Origin: Deltaproteobacteria bacterium
GTDB lineage: Bacteria > Desulfobacterota > Desulfuromonadia > Geobacterales > Geobacteraceae
DNA length: 19,076 bases
Direction: 5' to 3'
NCBI GenBank assembly: GCA_021810985.1
Contig: JAJZQA010000007.1
Span: 1-19,076, forward strand
The notes under the pieces are model-generated. The model did not search any database. It was given only the letters and a program-made list of their open reading frames with translations, and was not told the origin of the DNA. This document shows positions 1-7,505 of this stretch, piece after piece. Positions within the stretch are counted from its first letter, which is position 1. The number at the start of each line of letters is the position of its first letter. Made by a program: the position numbers and the translations under genes.

Positions 1-259
1 CTCTTACGCAGTCAAGGCAGCCGATGGCAGCATAAAAACCGCATTCGATGCCTGCGATGCCTGCTATCGCGATAAGAAGGGCTATGAGCAGCAAGGCGAC
101 AAGATGAACTGCAAAAACTGCAACCAGAAGTTCGCCATCAAGCGTCTTGGCCCCAACGCCACCGGCGGCTGCAATCCCGGCTATTTGCCGCACAAGCAGA
201 ATGGCAATACTATTTCTGTTTCAGTTACTGACCTCAAGGGCGGAGCGAGATACTTCTGA
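1..259 (+). CDS. DUF2318 domain protein, C-terminal part (5' end outside window)
   Basis: The reading frame is open from the left edge and ends in TGA at 257-259. The visible 85 residues contain two CxxC pairs (CDACY and CKNCN), then a Gly/Cys stretch (GGCNPGYLPHK), which is the C-terminal pattern of DUF2318 proteins. Such proteins are encoded beside FTR1 permeases, P19-type periplasmic proteins and MacB-like ABC genes in iron uptake loci, for example Campylobacter Cj1658-Cj1663. The cysteine pairs suggest metal or Fe-S binding, which is inferred here. The stop codon overlaps the start of the next gene (TGATG), so the two are probably translationally coupled. The N-terminal part lies outside the window. 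Family call is good; exact role is unproven. Confidence 0.75.
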   Translation, partial: SYAVKAADGSIKTAFDACDACYRDKKGYEQQGDKMNCKNCNQKFAIKRLGPNATGGCNPGYLPHKQNGNTISVSVTDLKGGARYF

Positions 260-1419
260 TGAAACTGCACACAATTTCCATCAATAATCTGAAGCGCCGC
301 AAGGCCAAAATGGCTTTCCTGACGATCGGCCTGATGGTGGGAATCGCCACCATCGTTACCCTGGTGACCCTCACCCGCTCCATGTCGAGCGATATTGAGC
401 GCAAGATGGACGAATTCGGCGCCAATATCCTGGTAACTCCCCAAAGTAACGGCCTGGCCATGAACTATGGCGGCATCAGTCTGGGGGGTGTGACCTTTGA
501 TCAACGTGAGATCCGTGAAGAGGATCTGGCAAAAATCAAGACCATCAGCAACAGCAAAAACATCTCAGCCATTGCGCCAAAAGTGCTCGGCGGTATCAAG
601 GTAGGATCCCGCGACGTTCTGCTGGTAGGGGTCAACTTTGACAGTGAGCTCAAGATGAAACAGTGGTGGCAGATCTTTGGTGACGTACCTAAAAGCGACA
701 ACGAGGTATTGCTGGGCAGCGATGCATCAAAGGTACTCAATGCCGGTCCCGATGACAGCATTACAATAAACGAGCAAAACTTTAAAGTGGCTGGAGTACT
801 TGACCAGACTGGTTCTCAGGATGACGCACTTGTCTTTGCCAACTTGTCCAAGGCCCAGAAACTGCTCGGCAAGGAAGGCAAGATCACTCTGGCAGAGGTG
901 GCGGCGCTCTGTTCAGGGTGTCCCATCGGCGACATGGTGACCCAGATTGCCGAGAAGATACCGGACGCAAAGGTGTCGGCCATTCAGCAGGTGGTTGAGG
1001 GACGTCTCAAGGCTCTGGACCAGTTCAAACGCTTTTCCTACGCCATGGCCGGTGTGGTGGTCTTCATCGGATCGCTGATTGTCTTCGTCACCATGATGGG
1101 CAGTGTCAACGAGCGGACCACCGAAATCGGGGTCTTCCGGGCCATCGGTTTTCGAAAAAGTCATATCATGCGGATCATCCTGCTGGAAGCCGCCTTGGTC
1201 AGTCTGCTGGCCGGATTTCTCGGCTATGCCGTCGGCATGGGGGGCGCCAAGCTGGCTCTGCCATTCATGGCCGAAAGCAAAAATGCTTTCCTGATCTGGG
1301 ATTCAACGGTTGCTTTTCGTTCAATCGGGCTGGCTCTGACGTTGGGGCTTTTGGCGAGCCTCTACCCGGCACTGCATGCAGCGAAAATGGACCCGACCGA
1401 AGCGCTGCGGGCACTATAA
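259..1419 (+). CDS. FtsX/MacB-like ABC transporter permease
   Basis: This 386-aa inner-membrane protein has the MacB/LolC layout. There is one N-terminal transmembrane helix (about residues 18-40), a large periplasmic domain, and three C-terminal helices (about 255-280, 305-330 and 350-375). The conserved FtsX stretch 'NERTTEIGVFRAIGFRKSHI' precedes helix 3, and the protein ends in the typical 'AAKMDPTEALRAL'. The start overlaps the DUF2318 stop by one base. The ABC ATPase follows 12 bp downstream, so DUF2318, permease and ATPase form one operon. Comparable P19-type iron loci often carry two such permeases, and a second could lie upstream of the window. The transported substrate is inferred to be iron, or to involve reducing power for iron, from context only. 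Confidence 0.85.
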   Translation: MKLHTISINNLKRRKAKMAFLTIGLMVGIATIVTLVTLTRSMSSDIERKMDEFGANILVTPQSNGLAMNYGGISLGGVTFDQREIREEDLAKIKTISNSKNISAIAPKVLGGIKVGSRDVLLVGVNFDSELKMKQWWQIFGDVPKSDNEVLLGSDASKVLNAGPDDSITINEQNFKVAGVLDQTGSQDDALVFANLSKAQKLLGKEGKITLAEVAALCSGCPIGDMVTQIAEKIPDAKVSAIQQVVEGRLKALDQFKRFSYAMAGVVVFIGSLIVFVTMMGSVNERTTEIGVFRAIGFRKSHIMRIILLEAALVSLLAGFLGYAVGMGGAKLALPFMAESKNAFLIWDSTVAFRSIGLALTLGLLASLYPALHAAKMDPTEALRAL

Positions 1420-1431
1420 ACAGAGGACACT

Positions 1432-2097
1432 ATGGCACTCATCGAAATTAAAAACGTAAAAAAACAGTACACCAGCGGTGATGACACTGTCGAAGCCCTG
1501 CGGGGCGTGGACATAAGTATTGAAGCAGGAGAATTCATCACCATCATGGGCCAGTCCGGCTCCGGCAACAGTACCGTTCTGTCTGTTCTTGGCGGGATGA
1601 ATCATCCTACAACGGGCGAGGTCGAAATGGCAGGAGTGAAGCTTTATCAACTCCCCGGTGAAAAGCTGGCCGACTTCCGGGCCCAGAATCTGGGATTTGT
1701 CTTTCAGTCATTCCATCTGATTTCCTATCTGACTGCTATCGAAAATGTCATGTTACCGCTGGCCATCGTCAAAATGAGCACACCGGCTAAGAAGACCGCC
1801 GCCCGCCAGGCCCTCCAACGGGTTGGCCTCGGCAACAAGCTGGACCGTCTGCCCAATCAGCTCTCCGGCGGCGAACAGGAGCGGGTTGCCATTGCCCGGG
1901 CCATCGTCAATAACCCGCACATTCTCCTGGCGGACGAGCCGACCGGTAACCTGGATTCCAAGACCAGTGAGGAGGTCATGGCGCTTTTCCGTGAACTGAA
2001 CGACGCCGGCCAGACGGTTGTCATGGTAACTCACAATCCAGAAAATGGCACCTACTCGGATCGGACCATCAATCTGAAGGACGGTATGGTTGTTTGA
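1432..2097 (+). CDS. ABC transporter ATP-binding protein (LolD/MacB type) with Walker A Lys replaced by Asn
   Basis: This 221-aa protein has nearly all ABC ATPase motifs: a Q-loop region (FVFQSFHLISYLTAIENV), the signature LSGGEQERVAIARA, Walker B ILLADEPTGNLDS and the H-loop in VMVTHNPE. It would energise the permease encoded just upstream. The oddity is the Walker A motif, which reads GQSGSGNST where the family has GxSGSGKST. Codon 46 is AAC (Asn) at 1567-1569 instead of a lysine codon. That lysine contacts the ATP phosphates and its loss usually abolishes hydrolysis. The rest of the frame is intact, so this is either a one-base sequence error, a recent loss-of-function change or an unusual variant. 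Start chosen at ATG 1432, preceded by an AGAGGA ribosome-binding site. Confidence 0.88.
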   Translation: MALIEIKNVKKQYTSGDDTVEALRGVDISIEAGEFITIMGQSGSGNSTVLSVLGGMNHPTTGEVEMAGVKLYQLPGEKLADFRAQNLGFVFQSFHLISYLTAIENVMLPLAIVKMSTPAKKTAARQALQRVGLGNKLDRLPNQLSGGEQERVAIARAIVNNPHILLADEPTGNLDSKTSEEVMALFRELNDAGQTVVMVTHNPENGTYSDRTINLKDGMVV

Positions 2098-2303
2098 AAA
2101 CCTCCCGCTGATGACACTGATCCTGTGTATTACTGCGGCAATTAAACATTAAAACCCTGATGTAGGGGCACGGCGCGCCGTGCCCCGATTGGGCGAGGCA
2201 CGCCTAGCCCCTACCATTGATATGTTCAATTGCCCCCGTAATCATTTGGCGACTGCAACCAAGAGTGTGTCTACCCACACCAGATCAAAGGAGATTTCAT
2301 AAC
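2098..2303. other. Intergenic region after the ABC operon
   Basis: No gene is visible here. The stretch holds the compound inverted repeat at 2162-2214 and the leader of the next gene, whose ribosome-binding site AAAGGAGA lies at 2288-2294. Confidence 0.6.
2162..2214. repeat. Compound GC-rich inverted repeat (REP-like, possible terminator)
   Basis: The outer arms are GTAGGGG (2162-2168) and CCCCTAC (2208-2214). Inside them lie two adjacent palindromes: a perfect GC-rich one at 2165-2186 centred on GCGCGC, and an imperfect one at 2191-2210 (GGGCGAGGCACGCCTAGCCC). RNA could fold as two hairpins or one branched structure, but no T-run follows. It resembles dispersed REP-type elements of GC-rich genomes. 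It could end or stabilise the ABC operon transcript. Confidence 0.65.
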
Positions 2304-2768
2304 ATGAAAAAAAGGGTCATACTAATCGCAGCACTCTTTGCCCTCGCCGCCCCAATGGGTTCTTTCGCCGCCACGAACCATGGTGACCATGAAGGTCATG
2401 GCGGCCATCAGGGCGACATTGCTCACCAGGAAGTAACCGATGGGGTGAAGGCGACCTTCAAGGTTATGGGTATGAAAGAGCATTTGAAGGCCTTGAACAT
2501 GAAAATGCCAAAGGGAATGAAGGAAACTCATCATCTTGCAGTGGAATTCAAAGATGTGAAAAGTGGCAAGGCCCTCACAGCGGGTGAAGTAAAGGTTAAA
2601 GTGCAAAACCCTGACAAAAGCAGCCAGACAAAAGTCCTGATGGGGATGCAGGGTCACTTCGGCGCCGACTTTGATCTTTCCAAAAAGGGAAAATATGGCG
2701 TGATGTGCAAGTATCTACTGAAAGACGGAAAGGTTCGCAATGCCAAATTCTGGTACACGGTGAAGTAG
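2304..2768 (+). CDS. Secreted His/Met-rich small protein, putative periplasmic metal-binding
   Basis: This 154-aa protein starts at ATG 2304 behind AAAGGAGA. A longer frame back to 2217 is rejected because it would include the ribosome-binding site and destroy the signal peptide. Residues 1-22 (MKKRVILIAALFALAAPMGSFA) form a clear Sec signal peptide ending in an SFA/A cleavage site. The mature N-terminus is histidine-rich (NHGDHEGHGGHQGD). The rest is rich in Met and Lys and looks like a small beta-sandwich ending in KFWYTVK, similar in style to YtkA/FixH-like periplasmic domains. The His and Met clusters suggest copper or iron binding. It follows the ABC operon on the same strand and may share its metal theme. 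The family is not firmly recognised. Confidence 0.75.
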   Translation: MKKRVILIAALFALAAPMGSFAATNHGDHEGHGGHQGDIAHQEVTDGVKATFKVMGMKEHLKALNMKMPKGMKETHHLAVEFKDVKSGKALTAGEVKVKVQNPDKSSQTKVLMGMQGHFGADFDLSKKGKYGVMCKYLLKDGKVRNAKFWYTVK

Positions 2769-2977
2769 TCAACGCCATCATCTTTGATGAAAATGTCAAA
2801 ATTGCATCAAGGAGATTCTGGGTAACTCGCCTGAATTGTCAGATCAGCTGGAGCTGCTACAATGAATAATAGATGAATGAACATTATTGCAAGGTAGAAT
2901 AAGGACCGGTGGGAGGTGAGATGCCAAATGGTCCGGATTATGGTGCAAAAAACGACATGAAAGAAAGGAGACTTAAG
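2769..2977. other. Intergenic region between the two small secreted-protein genes
   Basis: Only a weak hairpin just after the stop (TCATC/GATGA near 2779-2791) and a possible leader for the next gene are seen. No convincing promoter is visible. Confidence 0.4.
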
Positions 2978-3364
2978 ATGAGAAAACTGATTACGATAGT
3001 TGCATTATTGGTACTCTCTGCATTGGCAGTTTCTCCCATGGCCGTAAATGCCGCGGAGAATGTCAAAAGCAAAGTGGTCATGAAAGAAGGTAACAAGATC
3101 CATCTCTTCCATAGCGGAACCGAACTAGTAAAAAAAGAGATCTGCCTGAACGATGTGATTCCTGTTTACCGGGAGTCGGCAGTGGGTTACCGATCGCTCA
3201 AGGGTGCAGACCAGGTAAAAAACCTCAAGGAAGTGGGAAAAGTGAAGGTCCTTTCTTATGTCGGAGATCACTACTTCGAAGCTGAAATAGTCGAGGGTGA
3301 AGTAATGTCTGGCGATCTGGCGAAAAAGGAAGGCGCCTATTGCTTGGTGCAACCAGCAGAATAA
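2978..3364 (+). CDS. Small secreted protein of unknown function
   Basis: This 128-aa protein starts at ATG 2978, behind the strong ribosome-binding site AAAGGAG at 2964-2970. The upstream alternative at 2909 would put hydrophilic sequence before the signal peptide. Residues 1-24 (MRKLITIVALLVLSALAVSPMAVNA followed by AEN) form a Sec signal peptide. The mature part of about 104 residues is lysine-rich with two cysteines (EICLNDV and GAYCLVQ), which could form a disulfide. It alternates short hydrophobic beta-like segments (VKVLSYVGDHYFEAEIVEGEV), suggesting an SH3-like or OB-like beta barrel. No family was recognised. It is the last + strand gene before the convergent two-component operon. Confidence 0.7.
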   Translation: MRKLITIVALLVLSALAVSPMAVNAAENVKSKVVMKEGNKIHLFHSGTELVKKEICLNDVIPVYRESAVGYRSLKGADQVKNLKEVGKVKVLSYVGDHYFEAEIVEGEVMSGDLAKKEGAYCLVQPAE

Positions 3365-3672
3365 CTCTTCAGCCATGAACTCCTGCATGGATGAGCAGGT
3401 TCGGGCCAACGGCGTCCCGGCCTCCTCACCACCTTTGTATCACCCGCGAAAAACTATTTGAAAATTCATCAGCCAAGCGCCGGCACATCTATTCAACCCT
3501 CACCCTTCATATCTCATTCCTCATTTCTAACAAGCTGTTGAAAAACTATTGCGGGGTCGATCTGCGGCGTTACCGCTCGTTCGAAACCTCAACGTACCCA
3601 ACGGTACGCTTCGGCTTCACGCTCGCTTGTGCCTTGTATCTCGACCTCCTCTCAACGTTTTTCAACAGCCTG
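3365..3672. other. Convergent intergenic region
   Basis: It separates the + strand metal genes from the - strand regulator. Positions 3365-3527 show no gene and only a weak CCTGC/GCAGG hairpin. The rest is the inverted-repeat element at 3528-3675. Confidence 0.6.
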
Positions 3673-3675
3673 TTA
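3528..3675. repeat. 148-bp inverted-repeat element (MITE/REP-like) overlapping the response regulator stop codon
   Basis: The left end TAACAAGCTGTTGAAAAAC (from 3528) and the reverse complement of the right end TAACAGGCTGTTGAAAAAC (ending 3675) match with a single difference. A smaller perfect hairpin, CGTACC-CAAC-GGTACG, sits inside near 3595-3610. No protein is encoded. The right arm carries the TAA stop of the response regulator (3673-3675, - strand). It resembles short non-coding repeats I recall from Geobacter-type genomes, but copy number cannot be judged here. A terminator role for the convergent genes is possible. Confidence 0.7.
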
Positions 3676-5040
3676 AACAACTTTCCCTGGCGGGACAATC
3701 TCGTATTTCTCCATGCGATAAATGAGCACGTGACGGGGGATTCTCAAGAACCGGGAAGCCGCGGTCTGATTCCAGTCATTGCGTTCCAGGGCCTCCAGAA
3801 CAATTTCCCGCTCCAACTGTTCCAGCGAATACCCTTCCGCGGGAAGATTGACGATCGATCCGGAGGCAACGGTCTTGTGCGTAGTGCGGACTTTCTCCGG
3901 CAAGTCCCCCTGTTCGATGGTATCACCCTCGCGCAGAATAAGAAGCCGCTCCACTGTGTTTTCCAACTCTCGCACGTTGCCCGGCCAGTGGTAAGAGACC
4001 AAGGTTTTCACGGCTTCAGATGAAAATTTGACGGTAGCCGCTCCCTGCCTGGCGGTAAAGTGTTTCAACAGCAGAGGAATATCATCCTTCCGCTCCCGCA
4101 ACGGCGGAATGTGAAGGGGAATTACCGAAAGCCGGTAATAGAGATCTTCGCGAAAAGCTCCATCGCCCATTGCCTGTTCCAGATCCAGATTGGTTGCAGC
4201 TACGACCCGCACATCGAGTTGCTGGGCTTCCGTCCCGCCAACCGGTTCCACGATCCTTTCCTGCAGAGCACGCAATAACTTTGGCTGCAGATCGAGCGGC
4301 AGTTCTCCCACTTCGTCGAGGAAGAGCGTGCCACCATCCGCCTGTTTGAATTTGCCCAGCTTATCCCGGACGGCTCCGGTAAAAGCTCCTTTGACATGAC
4401 CGAAAAGTTCACTTTCGAGGAGATCCCGGGGGATGGCCGCGCAGTTTATGGGTACAAAAGGAGCGGCTTTCCGAGAGCTCAGGGTGTGAAGCGCTTTGGC
4501 CACCAATTCCTTGCCGGTACCGGACTCGCCCGTAATGAGGACCGTTGCATCGGTATTGGCAATCTTTCGCACCACCTGGAAAACTTTCTCCATTTCACGG
4601 GAAATGCCGACGATATTTCTGAAATCAATCTTCTCCGTAAGCTCCTCACGGAGTTGCCTGTTTTCCCGGGACAGGCTGGTGACTTGCAGCGCCTTGCGTA
4701 CCACCATTTTCAGCTCGTCCCGATTGAAGGGCTTGGTGATATAATCATAGGCCCCCAGCTTCATTGCCTCAACCGCCGTTTCCACCGCCCCGAAAGCGGT
4801 AATGATTATGACGAGTGTATCGGGGGACCGTTCCTTGATCTCACGCAACACCTGAAAGCCGTCGATCCCGGGCATTTTCAGGTCGGTTATCACCAGTGCC
4901 GGACCAAGTTCGTCAAAAGCCTGCAAACCGTCGCTTCCCGACGCGGCAACAGTCACCTCGTGACCGTCTTCCTCGAGATTGTATTCCAGCACACGGCGCA
5001 GTGATGGATCGTCATCAATTACCAGAATTTTGTGTCTCAT
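3673..5040 (-). CDS. Sigma-54-dependent response regulator (NtrC/ZraR family)
   Basis: This 455-aa regulator has three domains. The receiver (residues 1-120) has the acidic pair D10/D11, phospho-acceptor D53 in ITDLKMP, T81 and K103. The AAA+ domain (about 140-380) has Walker A GESGTGKE at 171-178, the sigma-54 contact loop GAFTGA at 218-223 and Walker B GTLFLDE at 237-243. The C-terminal Fis-type helix-turn-helix lies around residues 415-450 (ALERNDWNQTAASRFLRIPR). When phosphorylated it should activate sigma-54 promoters. Its partner is the kinase just upstream, whose stop overlaps this gene by 26 bp. The stop codon lies inside an inverted-repeat element, so the extreme C-terminus may have been set by that insertion. 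No target promoter could be assigned in the window. Confidence 0.93.
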   Translation of the reverse strand: MRHKILVIDDDPSLRRVLEYNLEEDGHEVTVAASGSDGLQAFDELGPALVITDLKMPGIDGFQVLREIKERSPDTLVIIITAFGAVETAVEAMKLGAYDYITKPFNRDELKMVVRKALQVTSLSRENRQLREELTEKIDFRNIVGISREMEKVFQVVRKIANTDATVLITGESGTGKELVAKALHTLSSRKAAPFVPINCAAIPRDLLESELFGHVKGAFTGAVRDKLGKFKQADGGTLFLDEVGELPLDLQPKLLRALQERIVEPVGGTEAQQLDVRVVAATNLDLEQAMGDGAFREDLYYRLSVIPLHIPPLRERKDDIPLLLKHFTARQGAATVKFSSEAVKTLVSYHWPGNVRELENTVERLLILREGDTIEQGDLPEKVRTTHKTVASGSIVNLPAEGYSLEQLEREIVLEALERNDWNQTAASRFLRIPRHVLIYRMEKYEIVPPGKVV

Positions 5041-6175
5041 TGCTCTCCCTGGCTGCAGCTCTTTTTAGCGGCAGCTGGATATGGAATACCGCACCACTGC
5101 CTGGTTTGCTTTCCACCGTAATTTTGCCGCCATGTCCTTCGATAATTTTACGGGTTATGGCCAGTCCGAGCCCGGTGCCGCCTTCTTTCGTGGTATAGAA
5201 CGGCTCGAAGATTTTCTCCGTCTCTGTCGGCGGAATTCCCGGCCCGGAATCCGTAAACAGCAGATCGACCCAAGCGGGTTCCTTTGTCCCCGGTTCAAAG
5301 TGCTGCCTACTGATAATAACCGAACCGCCGGGCTCCGCGGCCTGCAAGCCATTCAGAATGATATTCAGGAACGCCTGCCGCAACTTCTCCGGATCCCCTG
5401 CGATGTCAGGCAGAGAATCCACCCGGCACTCCAAGGTAATCGATCGCCGCCGCGCTTCCGATGAAACAAGCGAAATTACGTTATTCAACTCCAGAAGGAG
5501 ATTACACTCGCGCATCAGAACCGGTTGTGGCCGCGCCAGCCGGAGAAAATCCTCAACCACGTTATTGAGACGCTGCGACTCCTTTACCATGATTTCCAGG
5601 AATTCATATTTCCTGTCACCCGGCTGAAAATCATCCTTCAAAATCTCGGCCGTGCCTTGAATTGAGCCAAGCGGGTTGCGGATCTCATGGGCCAGTACGG
5701 CGGCAAGTTCACCTATTGTCGAAAGGCGCTCGGCCTTGCGCAACTGTCCCTCCATCTCGGTGATCCGCTCCGATTGGCGGCTCAACTGCTCATAGGACTG
5801 TTCAAGGCCCAGGGCGGTCTGCTGCAACTGTTCTGTTTTTAGTTGCTCCCGTTGGGAAAGCAGTCCGGTAATGCCGCCGACCACGTTGTAGAGGATCATT
5901 TCCAGATATTTTTCCAGTTCCAGGTGAATGTGTTCACCCCACTGAAAGAGCACATGGGGCGCATAGGCGATGCTCACGACCAGTGCGCAACCGAGACCTC
6001 CCCGCAGGCCGAACCAGAATGCGGCCAGGATGATCGGGATATAGTAGAGTCTCTGGTAAATATCATGCAGCATCGGCAGATTGAGTGGCGTGAGGTAATG
6101 GAGCACACTGATGCCGGTGACAAATATCACCAGGAAAATGATACGCAGTACAAAGGTCTTTCTGATCGTTTCCAT
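5015..6175 (-). CDS. Membrane sensor histidine kinase, partner of the NtrC-type regulator
   Basis: Start chosen at ATG 6175, giving 386 aa behind AGGGA. An upstream ATG at 6277 would add 34 hydrophilic residues and overlap the preceding gene. The N-terminal ~105 residues contain several hydrophobic helices (VLRIIFLVIFVTGISVL, YYIPIILAAFWFGL, GCALVVSIAYAPHVLF) with no large periplasmic domain. A coiled coil of about 45 residues follows. The H-box is LAHEIRNPLGSIQG with His163, the N-box is NIILNGLQAA, G1 is DSGPGIPP, and the F/G2 boxes are FEPFYTTKEGGTGLGLAI. It should autophosphorylate on His163 and pass phosphate to D53 of the downstream regulator. The missing extracytoplasmic sensor suggests sensing within or near the membrane. 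Confidence 0.92.
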   Translation of the reverse strand: METIRKTFVLRIIFLVIFVTGISVLHYLTPLNLPMLHDIYQRLYYIPIILAAFWFGLRGGLGCALVVSIAYAPHVLFQWGEHIHLELEKYLEMILYNVVGGITGLLSQREQLKTEQLQQTALGLEQSYEQLSRQSERITEMEGQLRKAERLSTIGELAAVLAHEIRNPLGSIQGTAEILKDDFQPGDRKYEFLEIMVKESQRLNNVVEDFLRLARPQPVLMRECNLLLELNNVISLVSSEARRRSITLECRVDSLPDIAGDPEKLRQAFLNIILNGLQAAEPGGSVIISRQHFEPGTKEPAWVDLLFTDSGPGIPPTETEKIFEPFYTTKEGGTGLGLAITRKIIEGHGGKITVESKPGSGAVFHIQLPLKRAAARESNETQNSGN

Positions 6176-6254
6176 GGGGGGTATTCCCTGAATGGTATTT
6201 TTTCTATTTTCATGGCTCTGGCAGTTTTTTGTATTTTCGTGCCACGACTGCCGG

Positions 6255-7376
6255 TTAAAATCCGTATTCTCTTTCATACCATCTCATTAACACCTTAGCG
6301 TCACACTTTGCCAGACTGATCTTCCCGGCCTGTATTCCGCGGGCAACTGTCTCACCTACAGTGTAGTCAATCCGATTTCCATGGAGCATGTAGAAGTACC
6401 ACGCAAAAGGGTAACCAACCTGGGCGTTAAACTTTTCAATCCGAGACATTGCTCCGTACACATCGTCCCTATCCTGAGATGTGATTTCCGGAAGATCCAA
6501 ACCACCATCGGCGTCAGCCCACTGTGGGATAAAGCTCATGACCCTTTTCCCTTCACGGTCAGTATAGTCCCGCAACAGAAGGAACCAGTGGTCGCAGAGT
6601 CTGGCGCCATACCGTCCGGCACTACTCTCCTGCCAGTCCTGGATGAACCTGATTTCATTTTTTGCTCGGTCGAGCCAGCTAGGGAACATTTCGAGAAAGG
6701 TAATCTCATCCACTTCCTGACGAAAATCCGAGGATAATGGCCGCGTTTTTTCGTAACTCTCTACCGTAACGACGCGAACGACCTTCTGTTCTATCTCCGG
6801 CAGTATTTCAAGTCTGCTTTGCCGCTCCAAGTCGGCCATTTCCTGGCAAAATCTCCGGATGTTGGTCATACGTTCGAATTTGTACCGGAACGGTGATATT
6901 TCCTTCGCGTCAGAGACACCGGTCATAGGATCTATCAGATCGTTCAGGTTGTCAGGTGCGGCCCATACGCAATCATCGAAAGCATACCGATCTGCCACCT
7001 CGTGGCTCATGCTTATCTCGATTTGGATAAATGCTTCCGGGGAGGATGCAAACGGCGATGCGATATAAAGGGTCGTCCCCTGTTCCTCTGTAAGCATGAG
7101 GCCAGAGTTTTTATACTTTTCCCAGACCGCCCTGGCATCTTGCCCCATTGCATCGTATTCAGCTGTTACCCATTTCACAAAATCTTCACTGATTTTTCGC
7201 CCCTCAACATCAACCAGACCTTTTTGTACCGAGGACCAATCGCCGCGGGTCGCTACTACATTGAATTCAGCGTGAGGATACCGTTTTCGCAAAGATGTTA
7301 ACAGCCCATCGTGATTCGGATCATAGGGTTGGCTCACAGCAAGCTTCGTAAATTCTTCGAGGTTGAAAAGTTCCAT
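6255..7376 (-). CDS. Conserved-looking hypothetical protein, 373 aa
   Basis: No family was recognised. The protein is soluble, with no signal peptide or membrane helix, and is rich in Trp, Tyr, Arg and acidic residues. Notable stretches are RGDWSSVQKGLVDVEGRKISEDF, two aromatic clusters (VWAAPDNLNDLIDP and YPFAWYFYMLHGNRIDY) and CDHWFLLLRDYTDREGKRV. The frame is clean with ordinary codon use for the region, so it is probably a real gene. Start is ATG 7376, behind AAAGAGTG. It ends 79 bp before the kinase start. If the IS at 7394-9096 is removed, its start would be only 24 bp after the RseP-like stop, so it originally belonged to that operon. Its role may be tied to the two-component pair or the protease. 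Confidence 0.7.
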   Translation of the reverse strand: MELFNLEEFTKLAVSQPYDPNHDGLLTSLRKRYPHAEFNVVATRGDWSSVQKGLVDVEGRKISEDFVKWVTAEYDAMGQDARAVWEKYKNSGLMLTEEQGTTLYIASPFASSPEAFIQIEISMSHEVADRYAFDDCVWAAPDNLNDLIDPMTGVSDAKEISPFRYKFERMTNIRRFCQEMADLERQSRLEILPEIEQKVVRVVTVESYEKTRPLSSDFRQEVDEITFLEMFPSWLDRAKNEIRFIQDWQESSAGRYGARLCDHWFLLLRDYTDREGKRVMSFIPQWADADGGLDLPEITSQDRDDVYGAMSRIEKFNAQVGYPFAWYFYMLHGNRIDYTVGETVARGIQAGKISLAKCDAKVLMRWYEREYGF

Positions 7377-7411
7377 AAATCACTCTTTCTTACAAACAAC
7401 CACCGGGAAAG

Positions 7412-7430
7412 CCTCGCCTTAAAGGCGGGG
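7412..7430 (+). other. IS605-type left-end hairpin
   Basis: Arms CCTCGCC and GGCGGGG flank loop TTAAA, with one T-G mismatch. It lies 18 nt inside the left cleavage site and is preceded directly by the AAAG guide, as in IS608. TnpA would bind it as single-stranded DNA. Confidence 0.8.
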
Positions 7431-7459
7431 ATGAAAGGTGCCCGGATTAGTGTATATAC

Positions 7460-7487
7460 TTGCTCGAACTCATATCTATGGTACTAT
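7460..7487 (+). promoter_or_regulatory. Possible sigma-70 promoter of tnpA
   Basis: A -35-like TTGCTC (7460-7465) and a -10-like TACTAT (7482-7487) are separated by 16 nt and lie 18 bp before the tnpA start. The match is moderate and rests on sequence alone. Confidence 0.35.
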
Positions 7488-7505
7488 TAATGCAATGAAA
7501 TTAGG

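Noticed and set aside
3391..4023. 210-aa + strand frame starting before the inverted-repeat element
   Set aside because: It runs through the non-coding repeat element and then antisense to the response regulator.
4396..5004. Long + strand open frame (202 aa) inside the response regulator
   Set aside because: It is antisense to a gene with complete receiver, AAA+ and Fis domains; its own product shows no domain and results from GC-rich third positions.
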